Notes under the pieces: model-generated | What the model saw: the letters and a program-made list of their open reading frames with translations, nothing else | Database searches by the model: none | What the model was told of the DNA's origin: nothing | Part shown: positions 24,743 to 34,978 of the stretch, in pieces | How the letters are laid out: each line of letters opens with the position of its first letter | Numbering within the stretch: the stretch's first letter is position 1 | Translations under genes and position numbers: made by a program | Source of the DNA: Alphaproteobacteria bacterium | GTDB taxonomy: Bacteria > Pseudomonadota > Alphaproteobacteria > Rickettsiales > JABCZZ01 | Assembly: GCA_013288985.1 (NCBI GenBank) | Contig: JABDAT010000010.1 | Span: 1-43,189 of the forward strand | DNA: 43,189 nt | Direction of reading: 5' to 3'

Positions 24743-25831
24743 ATGTTTGGGCTCATGAAGAATCTCTTGAAAGAAAAGCAGCCTGTCAGCACCGTAAAGC
24801 TCGCCGATCTGCATGTAGGCTGCGTGGTGGGGTTTGGCTTCATGCCGCAGAAAAATATCCGCGGCTGCCGCCTTCCGGTCACCGAGGTCAACAGCTACCT
24901 GTTTGATAATGACAGTTTCCTTGCCTACCGCCTGGAATATGAAGATACCAGCGTCAATATGATTGTGGCGGACGGTGAAGAGTCGGCGGGGGCATATCTT
25001 GCTTTATCGCAGCCCATCAAGCCGTTGTGGTTTTCGCCGTTATTCGTCGATTCCCTGCCTGAATTATGGTTTGCCATGCAGGAAGGCGAATCCATCGATG
25101 TGGCTGCCCGCACGCTTGGCGCGCCAAGCGGATGGCTGGCGCAGCGCTATACGCTGGTGATGGCAACGGAGGGACGGCTTCTGGAAGGTGATTACCGTCT
25201 GCGAAAATCGTCGGATCGCTTCAGGCTGTCGCAGAAATTCGATTATGTGCTCCTGGTTGACGAGGCCAATAATTATGCGCTTGAGGCGGAAAAATACGAA
25301 GATGGCACATTGCATGTCTATGCTACCGTGTACCGCCCCGTAACCGATATTGGCGAAATGACGCGCCTGCAACGTCCGAATATGCCACTGCCGGCGCCTG
25401 AAGCGGCTCCATTGCCGCAAATGGAGCTGGTGCAGGATATTGAAGTGCATGAACTCCCTGTTGCGCAGGAAATACTGCCTTTGGTGGAAGCCGTGGATAT
25501 AGCGCCGATGCATGGAAAATTCGGACGCATTCAGCCCATGAATCCGCCAGCGCAGTCTTTTGCCCCGCCGGACGTATTGGCCTGCGGCACGCAACTGGCG
25601 GCGCGCATTATTGATGAAGCGCAGCGCAATCAATTGCTGCTTTCGGAATTGATTCGCAAAGTGATTGATTTGCCCGCGCGCATACAGGAGGAAATATTGA
25701 TACCTTTCTCCCTGCAGGACCATGAATATGCCGAGCTGGCGCGGCGTTATGATTTATCGCCATCTGATCGCGAAGGGGTGCGAAACCAGATACTTGAAGA
25801 ACTCAGGCAGTTTGTCGGAGAGAAAAAATAA
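24743..25831 (+). CDS. Uncharacterised soluble protein (362 aa) downstream of corC
   Basis: No family recognised with confidence. Residues 1-205 look like a mixed alpha/beta domain rich in aromatic residues (for example LSQPIKPLWFSPLFVDSLPELWF near 87-109). Residues 210-285 are a Pro/Glu/Val-rich linker, and 290-360 form a helical tail with many charged residues. No signal peptide or membrane helix. It starts 16 bases after corC and is probably in the same transcript. It occupies the place where lnt often lies. The ribosome site is a G-rich stretch about 10 bases upstream. Confidence 0.65.
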   Translation: MFGLMKNLLKEKQPVSTVKLADLHVGCVVGFGFMPQKNIRGCRLPVTEVNSYLFDNDSFLAYRLEYEDTSVNMIVADGEESAGAYLALSQPIKPLWFSPLFVDSLPELWFAMQEGESIDVAARTLGAPSGWLAQRYTLVMATEGRLLEGDYRLRKSSDRFRLSQKFDYVLLVDEANNYALEAEKYEDGTLHVYATVYRPVTDIGEMTRLQRPNMPLPAPEAAPLPQMELVQDIEVHELPVAQEILPLVEAVDIAPMHGKFGRIQPMNPPAQSFAPPDVLACGTQLAARIIDEAQRNQLLLSELIRKVIDLPARIQEEILIPFSLQDHEYAELARRYDLSPSDREGVRNQILEELRQFVGEKK

Positions 25832-25851
25832 TTTTCTTTCTCCGGTGTTCT

Positions 25852-27231
25852 ATGATTGCGGACAATAAAATATTTGCGCGTATTTTACTCTGGCTTGGGT
25901 ATTTCGGTCTATTGTTGCTGGCGTCCCTGCCTCACGGCATGCGCACCGAGCTTACCCCGCATTATCCCTGTGCCACGCAGCTGGTGCAGCCGGGTTCTAC
26001 CTGCGAACCGAAAGCATTGCGGCCAACAGCCACCAATGAAGATATTATTCATGTCATGCATGGCGCCGATGCGGCTTTTATAGCCGCGCGCGCTAAAGAT
26101 ATAGTGCAGCAGCGCGACTGGACGCATATTTCCGTCTGGCCCTTATGGCCGCCCGGCATGGTTGCCCTGCAGACCTTGTTATACTGGATATCGCCCCATG
26201 TGCCGGTAGCTTTGATTCTTGTGATGATAAACTGTGCAGTATGGGCCATGGTATGTACGCAGCTTGCCCATATTATGATGAAAGACGGACGGCAAAGGCT
26301 TCTTGCGGGCATCTTTCCCCTGCTCATGCTGCTAAGTGGCTGCTTTGATTATCTGCTCCATTTTGGTGTGTTTTTCAGCGAATCATTTTCCATCGCCTTT
26401 TTCCTGCTGGGTATTGGAACGCTTTTCCTCAGTGTGCAAGATAAGGATTTAGTGCATGCGGGCATTGCAGGAATATGCTTTGCCTTGTCTGCTTATATGC
26501 GGGCGCAGACGGATATTATCATGACCCTTATTCTGGCTTTAATGGTTGTATATGTTGTGTGGGATGGATTGCATGCCAAAGCATTCTCTCTGCAAAGATT
26601 GCGCGCTTTGCCGTGGCTTGCGGTCACTGCGGCGGCCATGTTTTTCTATCACATTGTTACTTTTCCGTACCGCATTTTTCATCATATGCATTGGATTAGT
26701 TTCTCCGATAACCCGTCTTGGTATTACATCTGGGAGAAAAAGGAGAATCTGCCGCCTGCTTATCAGTTTTATATTCAAGGCGGCGGCTTGGCGGGGTGTG
26801 ACGTGGATGCTGAATTATGCAATGCCATCCATGCGCGCGCTGCCGCGGGCAAAGGCATTTTCACGTTTACGGATTATTTCTGGTTTACCCTCCAATCTTT
26901 TCTCCATCATCCTTTTGCCTGGCTGGTGTTTAAAATAGCACATCTGCGTGATTTCTGGCTGGACCAAATGCCCGGCTCGCTGGTGATAACGATTCTCCTG
27001 CCTGTGGTGCTGTTTTATTCGGCAAAGAAAAGGGACGACAGGCATACAATATTGGGCCTGTTCCTGTGCATGACAGTGGCAGGGATTATCGGGCCATTGC
27101 TATTGATGCATGTGGAGCTGCGTTACTTGTATCAGCTTAAATGCCTGATTTTATATTCTGCAATTATTGTCATCGGCCTGCAATTGATGCCGCATGCTTT
27201 GCCGCCTGTCCAAAGCAATAATAGTCGGTGA
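25852..27231 (+). CDS. Polytopic membrane protein, GT-C glycosyltransferase-like
   Basis: 459 aa with roughly ten hydrophobic segments. A large first loop contains HYPCATQLVQPGSTC and HGADAAFIAARAKDIV, and the segment WPLWPPGMVALQTLLYWI resembles the substrate-side loop of PMT/ArnT-type lipid-linked sugar transferases. The usual Asp-Glu dyad is not evident, so the GT-C call is tentative. It follows the uncharacterised gene by 20 bases and precedes a lipoprotein gene with its own leader. Confidence 0.6.
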   Translation: MIADNKIFARILLWLGYFGLLLLASLPHGMRTELTPHYPCATQLVQPGSTCEPKALRPTATNEDIIHVMHGADAAFIAARAKDIVQQRDWTHISVWPLWPPGMVALQTLLYWISPHVPVALILVMINCAVWAMVCTQLAHIMMKDGRQRLLAGIFPLLMLLSGCFDYLLHFGVFFSESFSIAFFLLGIGTLFLSVQDKDLVHAGIAGICFALSAYMRAQTDIIMTLILALMVVYVVWDGLHAKAFSLQRLRALPWLAVTAAAMFFYHIVTFPYRIFHHMHWISFSDNPSWYYIWEKKENLPPAYQFYIQGGGLAGCDVDAELCNAIHARAAAGKGIFTFTDYFWFTLQSFLHHPFAWLVFKIAHLRDFWLDQMPGSLVITILLPVVLFYSAKKRDDRHTILGLFLCMTVAGIIGPLLLMHVELRYLYQLKCLILYSAIIVIGLQLMPHALPPVQSNNSR

Positions 27232-27256
27232 CAAATCGCATAATATCCGTATCTTT

Positions 27257-27280
27257 GAGTACGCTTTATATAAAGTACTC
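27257..27280. promoter_or_regulatory. Palindrome in the leader of the small lipoprotein gene
   Basis: GAGTAC and GTACTC enclose TTTATATAAA, itself a perfect palindrome, with a two-base asymmetry (GC). It lies 24 nt before the start codon, where an operator would overlap a promoter. The binding protein is unknown. Confidence 0.35.
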
Positions 27281-27303
27281 GTCAGTTATTATTGGGGATT
27301 CAC

Positions 27304-27738
27304 ATGAGATACTCTGTTGCATTATGCGCTATAGTTCTTCTGCTTGCCGGATGTGTCAAACTGACGGCCAATCCTCCTGACTATATTGTGTATAATTTAA
27401 ACCGTGGTTTTGCAGGACATCCTGCGAGTGATTTTTTTACACATTTTGGTTATCCCGTAGCCGGGTTTGATCATAAGGACGGCACAAGGGAATATCGCTG
27501 GACGTCTGTTGCATCCAAAACCGACAATAGCAAGGATACGCTTGATACGTATACTTCTCCTACTGGCGAATATCATTTTAAGGATAGTTATCATGGCGTA
27601 ACAGAACGGCAATATTGTGAACTGCGCATTTACGCGGATATATCGGATAATATCACTTCTTTCGCCATAGCGGTTGATTCCACTGGCAGGTATAGTGCCT
27701 CGCGCTGCTCGGAGCTATTTGGTAAGACCTATCCTTAA
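27304..27738 (+). CDS. Small lipoprotein of unknown function
   Basis: 144 aa. ATG at 27304 has GGGGA just upstream; an in-frame TTG twelve bases earlier is less likely. The signal peptide ends in the lipobox LLAGC, making Cys17 the lipid-modified residue. The mature part contains YPVAGFDHKDGTREYRWTS, reminiscent of small outer-membrane lipoproteins that tell 'G-x-P' strands apart, and two further Cys (C110, C136) that may pair. Function unknown. Confidence 0.75.
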   Translation: MRYSVALCAIVLLLAGCVKLTANPPDYIVYNLNRGFAGHPASDFFTHFGYPVAGFDHKDGTREYRWTSVASKTDNSKDTLDTYTSPTGEYHFKDSYHGVTERQYCELRIYADISDNITSFAIAVDSTGRYSASRCSELFGKTYP

Positions 27739-27742
27739 GAGA

Positions 27743-27813
27743 GATAATGAGTTCGTGAGATAATGAGTTTAGGGATTTCTAACTTATTATCCTGTTAACT
27801 TATTAACCTCTTG
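27743..27813. repeat. AT-rich imperfect palindrome between convergent genes (copy 1)
   Basis: GATAATGAGTT occurs twice (around 27743 and 27758) and is answered by AACTTATTATC and AACTTATTAAC further on, so left and right halves pair with a G-T wobble. The element fills the space between a lipoprotein gene and erpA. A second copy of the same design lies at 34098-34166. It could end transcription from both sides. Confidence 0.6.
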
Positions 27814-27821
27814 TCTTTCTT

Positions 27822-28196
27822 TTATACGGAAAAGCTATTGCCGCAGCCGCATTTAGCGGTGGCGTTGGGGTTTTTGATTTCAAAGCCGGCGCTGCCGAGT
27901 GTTTCCACATAATCAAGGACAGAGCCCGCAAGCAGGCCTAATGACACATCATCCACCACGACAAAGCTGCCGTTTTTTTCTATTATGAGATCGGTGTCGG
28001 CAGCGGGCTGCGCATCCAAATCAAAATTATACTGGAAGCCCGAACAGCCGCCGCCAAGGACCGATACGCGGAATTTCGTGCCGGCAGGTTCATCGCTCGT
28101 GATTTTGGCAATGCGCTTGGCAGCGGCATCCGTCACCTGAAATGGTGCAGGCGGTGCGGCGAGCGTTGAAGATGATGTTGAAACTGCGCTATCCAT
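27822..28196 (-). CDS. erpA: Iron-sulfur cluster insertion protein ErpA (A-type carrier)
   Basis: 124 aa. An extended, low-complexity N-terminus (Ser/Thr/Ala/Pro, residues 1-18) precedes the A-type carrier fold: VTDAAAKRIAKI, VSVLGGGCSGFQYNF with the first ligand Cys, and NATAKCGCGNSFSV with the other two. It delivers [Fe-S] clusters to apo-enzymes such as MiaB and MtaB. Divergent from dgt with only 47 nt between, an arrangement common in alphaproteobacteria. Confidence 0.92.
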   Translation of the reverse strand: MDSAVSTSSSTLAAPPAPFQVTDAAAKRIAKITSDEPAGTKFRVSVLGGGCSGFQYNFDLDAQPAADTDLIIEKNGSFVVVDDVSLGLLAGSVLDYVETLGSAGFEIKNPNATAKCGCGNSFSV

Positions 28197-28243
28197 GCTA
28201 ATCTTTATTGAAATTCACTGTAATGGATTGTAGCCTGTAAACC

Positions 28244-29431
28244 ATGAAAAAACTACAAAAAACCGCCATTACACCAGCGCCTTCCAGCCTTGCGCCCTAT
28301 GCATGCAATCCTGCGTTAAGCAGGGGAAGGCTGCATCCTGAGCCTGAAGACGTTACGCGCACGGCCTACCAGCGCGACCGCGACCGTATTATCCATTCGG
28401 CGGCGTTCCGGCGGCTGGAATATAAAACGCAAGTGTTCGTCAATCATGAAGGCGATCATTACCGCACGCGGTTGACCCACAGTCTTGAAGTAGCGCAGCT
28501 GGCGCGCTCGATGAGCCGGGCGCTGGGCGTGAATGAAGATTTGGCGGAAGCGCTCGCACTAGCGCATGATCTTGGGCATACGCCGTTTGGCCATGCCGGG
28601 GAAGATGCCCTGAAAGTAGTGATGAAGGATTTCGGCGGATTTGATCACAATGCCCAGACGCTGCGTATTTTAACCAAGCTTGAGCACCGCTATGCCGAGT
28701 TTGACGGGCTGAACCTCACCTGGGAGACGCTGGAAGGCATTGCCAAGCATAACGGGCCGGTGAAAAATCCGCCGCGCGCTATGGCGGAATATGTCAAAAA
28801 ACATAATCTTGAGCTCTATAGTTATCCAGGTCCTGAGGCGCAGCTGGCATCACTGGCCGATGACATCGCCTATAATAATCACGATATTGATGACGGGTTG
28901 CGCTCCGGCCTCTTCACCATAGAGCAGATTTGCGAAGTGCCTTTCGTAGGTGGTGCATTTGCTGAAGTCAGGAAGCGCTACAAGGGACTCGACGATACGC
29001 GGCTTATTCATGAATCCATCCGCCGCATGATTCATGCCATGGTGCTGGATCTCCTGGCGCAAACGCGCAAAAATATTAAAGAACATGACATTGCCAGCGT
29101 TGAGGATGTGCGCCTGCTGGGTGAGCCGCTGATAAGTTTCTCAAAGCAGATGCAGACGCAGATACGCGTCTTAAAAGATTTCCTGATGACGCATATGTAC
29201 CGCCATTACCGCGTCAACCGCATGACCAGCAAAGCCCGCAGGGTAGTGGAGAAGTTATTTGTATTTTTCCTGGAAGAGCCGGAATGCCTGCCCAATGAAT
29301 GGCGCAAGCTCGCAGGCAAACCCGGCAGCAAGCAGACTGCGGAAACGGTGGCCGATTTTATTGCCGGCATGACTGACCGCTTTGCGTTTGAAGAGCATGA
29401 GCGTCTGTTCAATGTGCGAGAGAAGAGCTAA
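28244..29431 (+). CDS. dgt: dGTPase-like HD-domain triphosphohydrolase
   Basis: 395 aa, deoxynucleoside triphosphate triphosphohydrolase family, type 2 (shorter, as in alphaproteobacteria). Metal ligands are visible: H79 in THSLEVAQ, the HD pair H108-D109 in AHDLGHTPFGH, and a later Asp in LADDIAYNNHDIDDGLR. The N-terminal YQRDRDRIIHSAAFRRLEYKTQV segment is a hallmark. It removes the triphosphate from dNTPs. Its stop overlaps the end of the convergent 212-aa gene by four bases. Confidence 0.93.
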   Translation: MKKLQKTAITPAPSSLAPYACNPALSRGRLHPEPEDVTRTAYQRDRDRIIHSAAFRRLEYKTQVFVNHEGDHYRTRLTHSLEVAQLARSMSRALGVNEDLAEALALAHDLGHTPFGHAGEDALKVVMKDFGGFDHNAQTLRILTKLEHRYAEFDGLNLTWETLEGIAKHNGPVKNPPRAMAEYVKKHNLELYSYPGPEAQLASLADDIAYNNHDIDDGLRSGLFTIEQICEVPFVGGAFAEVRKRYKGLDDTRLIHESIRRMIHAMVLDLLAQTRKNIKEHDIASVEDVRLLGEPLISFSKQMQTQIRVLKDFLMTHMYRHYRVNRMTSKARRVVEKLFVFFLEEPECLPNEWRKLAGKPGSKQTAETVADFIAGMTDRFAFEEHERLFNVREKS

Positions 29432-30066
29432 GCGCTTTTAGCCATAGTGGCGGTAGGGACAGCCTCTCTTTGCAGCGCCAGTTTTTCTGCATGGCTCATC
29501 ACTTGCCTCATGGTTTGCTCTGCTTTGGCGACGCCAAACATATGCGCTCCTGCGCATCCTGCGGCGGTAAGGCAGCTGGTAGCCATGAGTGCGTTGGACG
29601 CCCCCTGATGCTTGAATATATAGTCCGCTGCCAGCCAAGCCCAGAAAGACGCGTTGCTGACAGTATCCATCATCTTCTCAGTGTTGGTTTTTACATATTC
29701 ATAACGCGGAGGGCCTGTTTGGGACATGATTGCATTTTGAATATCGGGCTGGTCTTTATATTTATTAAGGGTATTGACCTGATGGTTATAAGTCTGAGCT
29801 TCCTTATAGGCGTCAAATCCTGAATAGGCGCCCAGTAACCCGCCCATTATAACGGAAGCGCCTGCTTCCAGGGCAGTAGGTTTGAATGACCATTGGCCCG
29901 TTCTTAAGCCTTCAAAAACTCTTAATATACCATAAGACCCGGCGGTGCCCAGCATGCCGCCAATCGCAGAGGATTTAAGGGCTTCCGAAGAAGCATCCTT
30001 GGTCGCGAAATACTCTCCTTTTGAAGGAGATGCTGCCGCTTGCGTTTTCTGAACCCAGTTTTCCAT
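29428..30066 (-). CDS. Orphan membrane-associated protein (212 aa), candidate effector
   Basis: I do not recognise the family. Three Gly/Ala-rich hydrophobic stretches (about 32-52, 67-84 and 152-178) resemble those of the 480-aa orphan at 15.7-17.2 kb; no sequence identity is claimed. No N-terminal signal peptide. The tail is helical and basic. The predicted transcription start falls on the start codon and GAGG abuts the ATG directly, so the mRNA is probably leaderless. The upstream box ties it to the virB3-linked set. Confidence 0.65.
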   Translation of the reverse strand: MENWVQKTQAAASPSKGEYFATKDASSEALKSSAIGGMLGTAGSYGILRVFEGLRTGQWSFKPTALEAGASVIMGGLLGAYSGFDAYKEAQTYNHQVNTLNKYKDQPDIQNAIMSQTGPPRYEYVKTNTEKMMDTVSNASFWAWLAADYIFKHQGASNALMATSCLTAAGCAGAHMFGVAKAEQTMRQVMSHAEKLALQREAVPTATMAKSA

Positions 30067-30072
30067 CCTCTA

Positions 30073-30106
30073 AATATAGCACGGCTATATTACGGTTTTA
30101 TGACGA
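30073..30106 (-). promoter_or_regulatory. Direct-repeat activator box and -10 upstream of the 212-aa orphan gene
   Basis: Minus strand: TCGTCAT (30106-30100), AAAA, CCGTAAT (30095-30089), and a third partial CCGTGCT (30084-30078), each 11 bp apart. TATATT (30078-30073) lies ten bases after the second heptamer and serves as the -10. Confidence 0.5.
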
Positions 30107-30117
30107 AAAAGAAAAAA

Positions 30118-30564
30118 TCAGGCAGCTTGGCCCTGCTGTTTGGCTATTCTTTTAATTTCATCGAGTGGTATTTCCTGTTTGCGCTGGGCCAGAGACCAGG
30201 TGATGCCGAATGCATCCTTAAGCGTACCCATGCGGTCGCCCCAGAACATATCCTGCGGGGCTGAGATTTCTTCAAGACCGGCTTTCTTGGCTTTATCAAA
30301 GCTTGCATCGGCATCTTCCACATGCATATAGTAGGATGTGTTGCTCGCAGTGCCACAGCCTTTTTCGGGATTGGTGTCGCTGATGAATACGGGCACTTCA
30401 CCGAATTTCATGCAGGCATGCAGGATTTTATTTTCATCATTGGGATAATTGATGCGCGCAACAACTATTGCGCCAAATGCTTTCTCATAGAGCTCAAGCG
30501 CCTTGGCGGCATTGTTGAGATGCAGATAGGAAATAGGCGCATTATAGAGGGGTTTGTTATTCAT
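30118..30564 (-). CDS. VOC-superfamily (PhnB/glyoxalase-like) protein
   Basis: 148 aa, one VOC fold of two beta-alpha-beta-beta-beta modules. Seen: YLHLNNAAKALELYEKAFGA, a central ILHACMKFGEVPVFISDT, YYMHVEDADASFDKAKKAG and DMFWGDRMGTLKDAFGITWSLA, which are typical of the PhnB-like group. The metal-binding His/Glu pattern is only partly kept. Substrate unknown. It lies 20 nt downstream of uvrA, in the same direction. Confidence 0.88.
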   Translation of the reverse strand: MNNKPLYNAPISYLHLNNAAKALELYEKAFGAIVVARINYPNDENKILHACMKFGEVPVFISDTNPEKGCGTASNTSYYMHVEDADASFDKAKKAGLEEISAPQDMFWGDRMGTLKDAFGITWSLAQRKQEIPLDEIKRIAKQQGQAA

Positions 30565-30583
30565 AAAATCTCCACATTAAAAA

Positions 30584-33517
<2,934 letters not shown>

Positions 33518-33532
33518 TTACAAGGGGGACCC

Positions 33533-33560
33533 AGTATAGTGGGATTTTTCTGGAATGTAA
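33533..33560 (-). promoter_or_regulatory. Promoter of uvrA
   Basis: Minus strand TTACAT (33560-33555), 16-nt spacer, TATACT (33538-33533). It lies in the 103-bp space divergent from ssb. I looked for the alphaproteobacterial LexA site (GAAC/GTTC pairs with seven-base spacing) and did not find one. Confidence 0.55.
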
Positions 33561-33620
33561 CCGATTTTTGCGCTTATATAGCCGCCTCGTGTAATAATCT
33601 GAACTCTTAATAGGTATTTT

Positions 33621-34097
33621 ATGGCAGGCAGTGTAAATAAAGTGATTCTCGTCGGCAATCTCGGCCGCGATCCGGAAATCCGTACAACGCAGGACGGCAA
33701 GGAAATTGCAAACCTGACGCTTGCCACCTCGGAATCATGGAAAGACCGCAACACCGGTGAACGCCGCGAAAAGACCGAATGGCACCGCGTGGTGGTGTTT
33801 AGCGACGGCCTGGTGGGTGTTATCAAGAATTACCTCCATAAAGGCTCCAAAGTCTATATTGAGGGTGCATTGCAGACGCGCAAATGGACCGACCAGTCGG
33901 GCGTAGAAAAATACTCCACCGAAGTGGTGCTGCAGGGATTTGGCAGTGCGCTCACAATCCTGGATAGCCGCAAAGATGCAGGCGGCGCTCCGGCGTCCGG
34001 CGGCGGGTATCAGGCGAACAATACGTCTTCTTCCTATCAGGCGGAACAGCCCAAGGCGCGTTCTACCGCTGATCTGGATGATGAAATACCGTTTTAA
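33621..34097 (+). CDS. ssb: Single-stranded DNA-binding protein
   Basis: 158 aa. OB-fold from residue 5 to 110 with VNKVILVGNLGRDPEIRTT, ANLTLATSESWKDR, TEWHRVVVF and KGSKVYIEGALQTRKW. A Gly/Ser/Gln-rich disordered linker follows, ending in the acidic tip DDEIPF that recruits replication and repair partners. Divergent from uvrA, a classical arrangement. Confidence 0.97.
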   Translation: MAGSVNKVILVGNLGRDPEIRTTQDGKEIANLTLATSESWKDRNTGERREKTEWHRVVVFSDGLVGVIKNYLHKGSKVYIEGALQTRKWTDQSGVEKYSTEVVLQGFGSALTILDSRKDAGGAPASGGGYQANNTSSSYQAEQPKARSTADLDDEIPF

Positions 34098-34166
34098 AGA
34101 AGTTAATGAGATTATGGGTTGATGAGCTTATAATCGTTAACCCATAAACTTATTAACTCATAAACT
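34098..34166. repeat. AT-rich imperfect palindrome between ssb and dapF (copy 2)
   Basis: Left half GAAGTTAATGAGATTATGGG pairs with the right half ending CTCATAAACTTC, with a six-base asymmetry. The units TTAATGAG and TTATGGGTT recur, as in copy 1 at 27743-27813. It starts straight after the ssb stop and reaches six bases before dapF. Confidence 0.6.
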
Positions 34167-34171
34167 TCCTT

Positions 34172-34978
34172 ATGCTTTCTTTCCTTAAAATGCATGGCTG
34201 CGGCAATGACTTTGTGGTATTTGATGCCCGTGAGAAAGCCCTGCCTGCGCTTAATTGGAAAAAAATAGCTGACAGACATTTTGGCATTGGCTGCGATCAA
34301 GTAGTGATCCTGGAGAAATCCAGCAAGGCCGATGTGTTCATGCGCATCTATAATGCGGATGGTAGTCAGGTGGCATCATGCGGCAATGCGTCGCGCTGCG
34401 TGGGTTGGCTGATGGGCAAAAAAACCGCTACTATCGAAACATTGGCAGGAATTATTGAGGCGCAGGTGGAAGGCGAAACGGTAACGATTGATATGGGCGC
34501 GCCGCGCCTGGAATGGAATGAAATCCCACTCGCCAAACTATGCGATACATTGCATGTGCCTGCAGAAGAAGGTCCGCTGCGTGATGCGGTAGCCGTCAGT
34601 ATGGGCAATCCACATGTAGTATTTTTCGTGGACGACGCGAATGCTATTGCGCTTGAGAAAATCGGTCCTGTATTGGAACATCACCCCTTATTCCCTGAGC
34701 GCGTAAATGTAAATGTGGCGCAGGTAGTGGCAAAGAATAAAATCCGCTTACGTGTTTGGGAGCGCGGTGCCGGTTTGACGCTTGCCTGCGGCACGGGAGC
34801 GTGCGCAACGCTGGTTGCAGCCCATCGCCGTGGTTTGGCTGAACGTAAAGCAGAAATAGAATTACCTGGTGGAACGCTTGCCATTGAATGGCGTGAAGAG
34901 ACGAATCACGTGTTAATGACCGGGCCGGTGGCCATGAGTTTTAAGGGTGAGTTAAATCCAGAAAGTTATGCTTTATGA
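34172..34978 (+). CDS. dapF: Diaminopimelate epimerase
   Basis: 268 aa. Converts LL- to meso-diaminopimelate for peptidoglycan and lysine. Seen: MHGCGNDFVVFDAR, IGCDQVVIL, YNADGSQVASCGNASRC with the first catalytic Cys, VSMGNPHVVFFVDD, and AGLTLACGTGACA with the second. Its presence indicates a cell that still makes DAP-type peptidoglycan precursors. The last four bases (ATGA) overlap the start of mtaB. Confidence 0.96.
   Translation: MLSFLKMHGCGNDFVVFDAREKALPALNWKKIADRHFGIGCDQVVILEKSSKADVFMRIYNADGSQVASCGNASRCVGWLMGKKTATIETLAGIIEAQVEGETVTIDMGAPRLEWNEIPLAKLCDTLHVPAEEGPLRDAVAVSMGNPHVVFFVDDANAIALEKIGPVLEHHPLFPERVNVNVAQVVAKNKIRLRVWERGAGLTLACGTGACATLVAAHRRGLAERKAEIELPGGTLAIEWREETNHVLMTGPVAMSFKGELNPESYAL

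Noticed and set aside
25064..25723. 219-codon frame opposite the gene after corC
   Set aside because: Arg/His/Gln-rich antisense translation with no ribosome site; the plus-strand frame has better codon pattern and operon spacing.
33518..33620. LexA (SOS) box expected between uvrA and ssb
   Set aside because: No GAAC/GTTC pair with the proper spacing; only one isolated GAAC was found near 33600.
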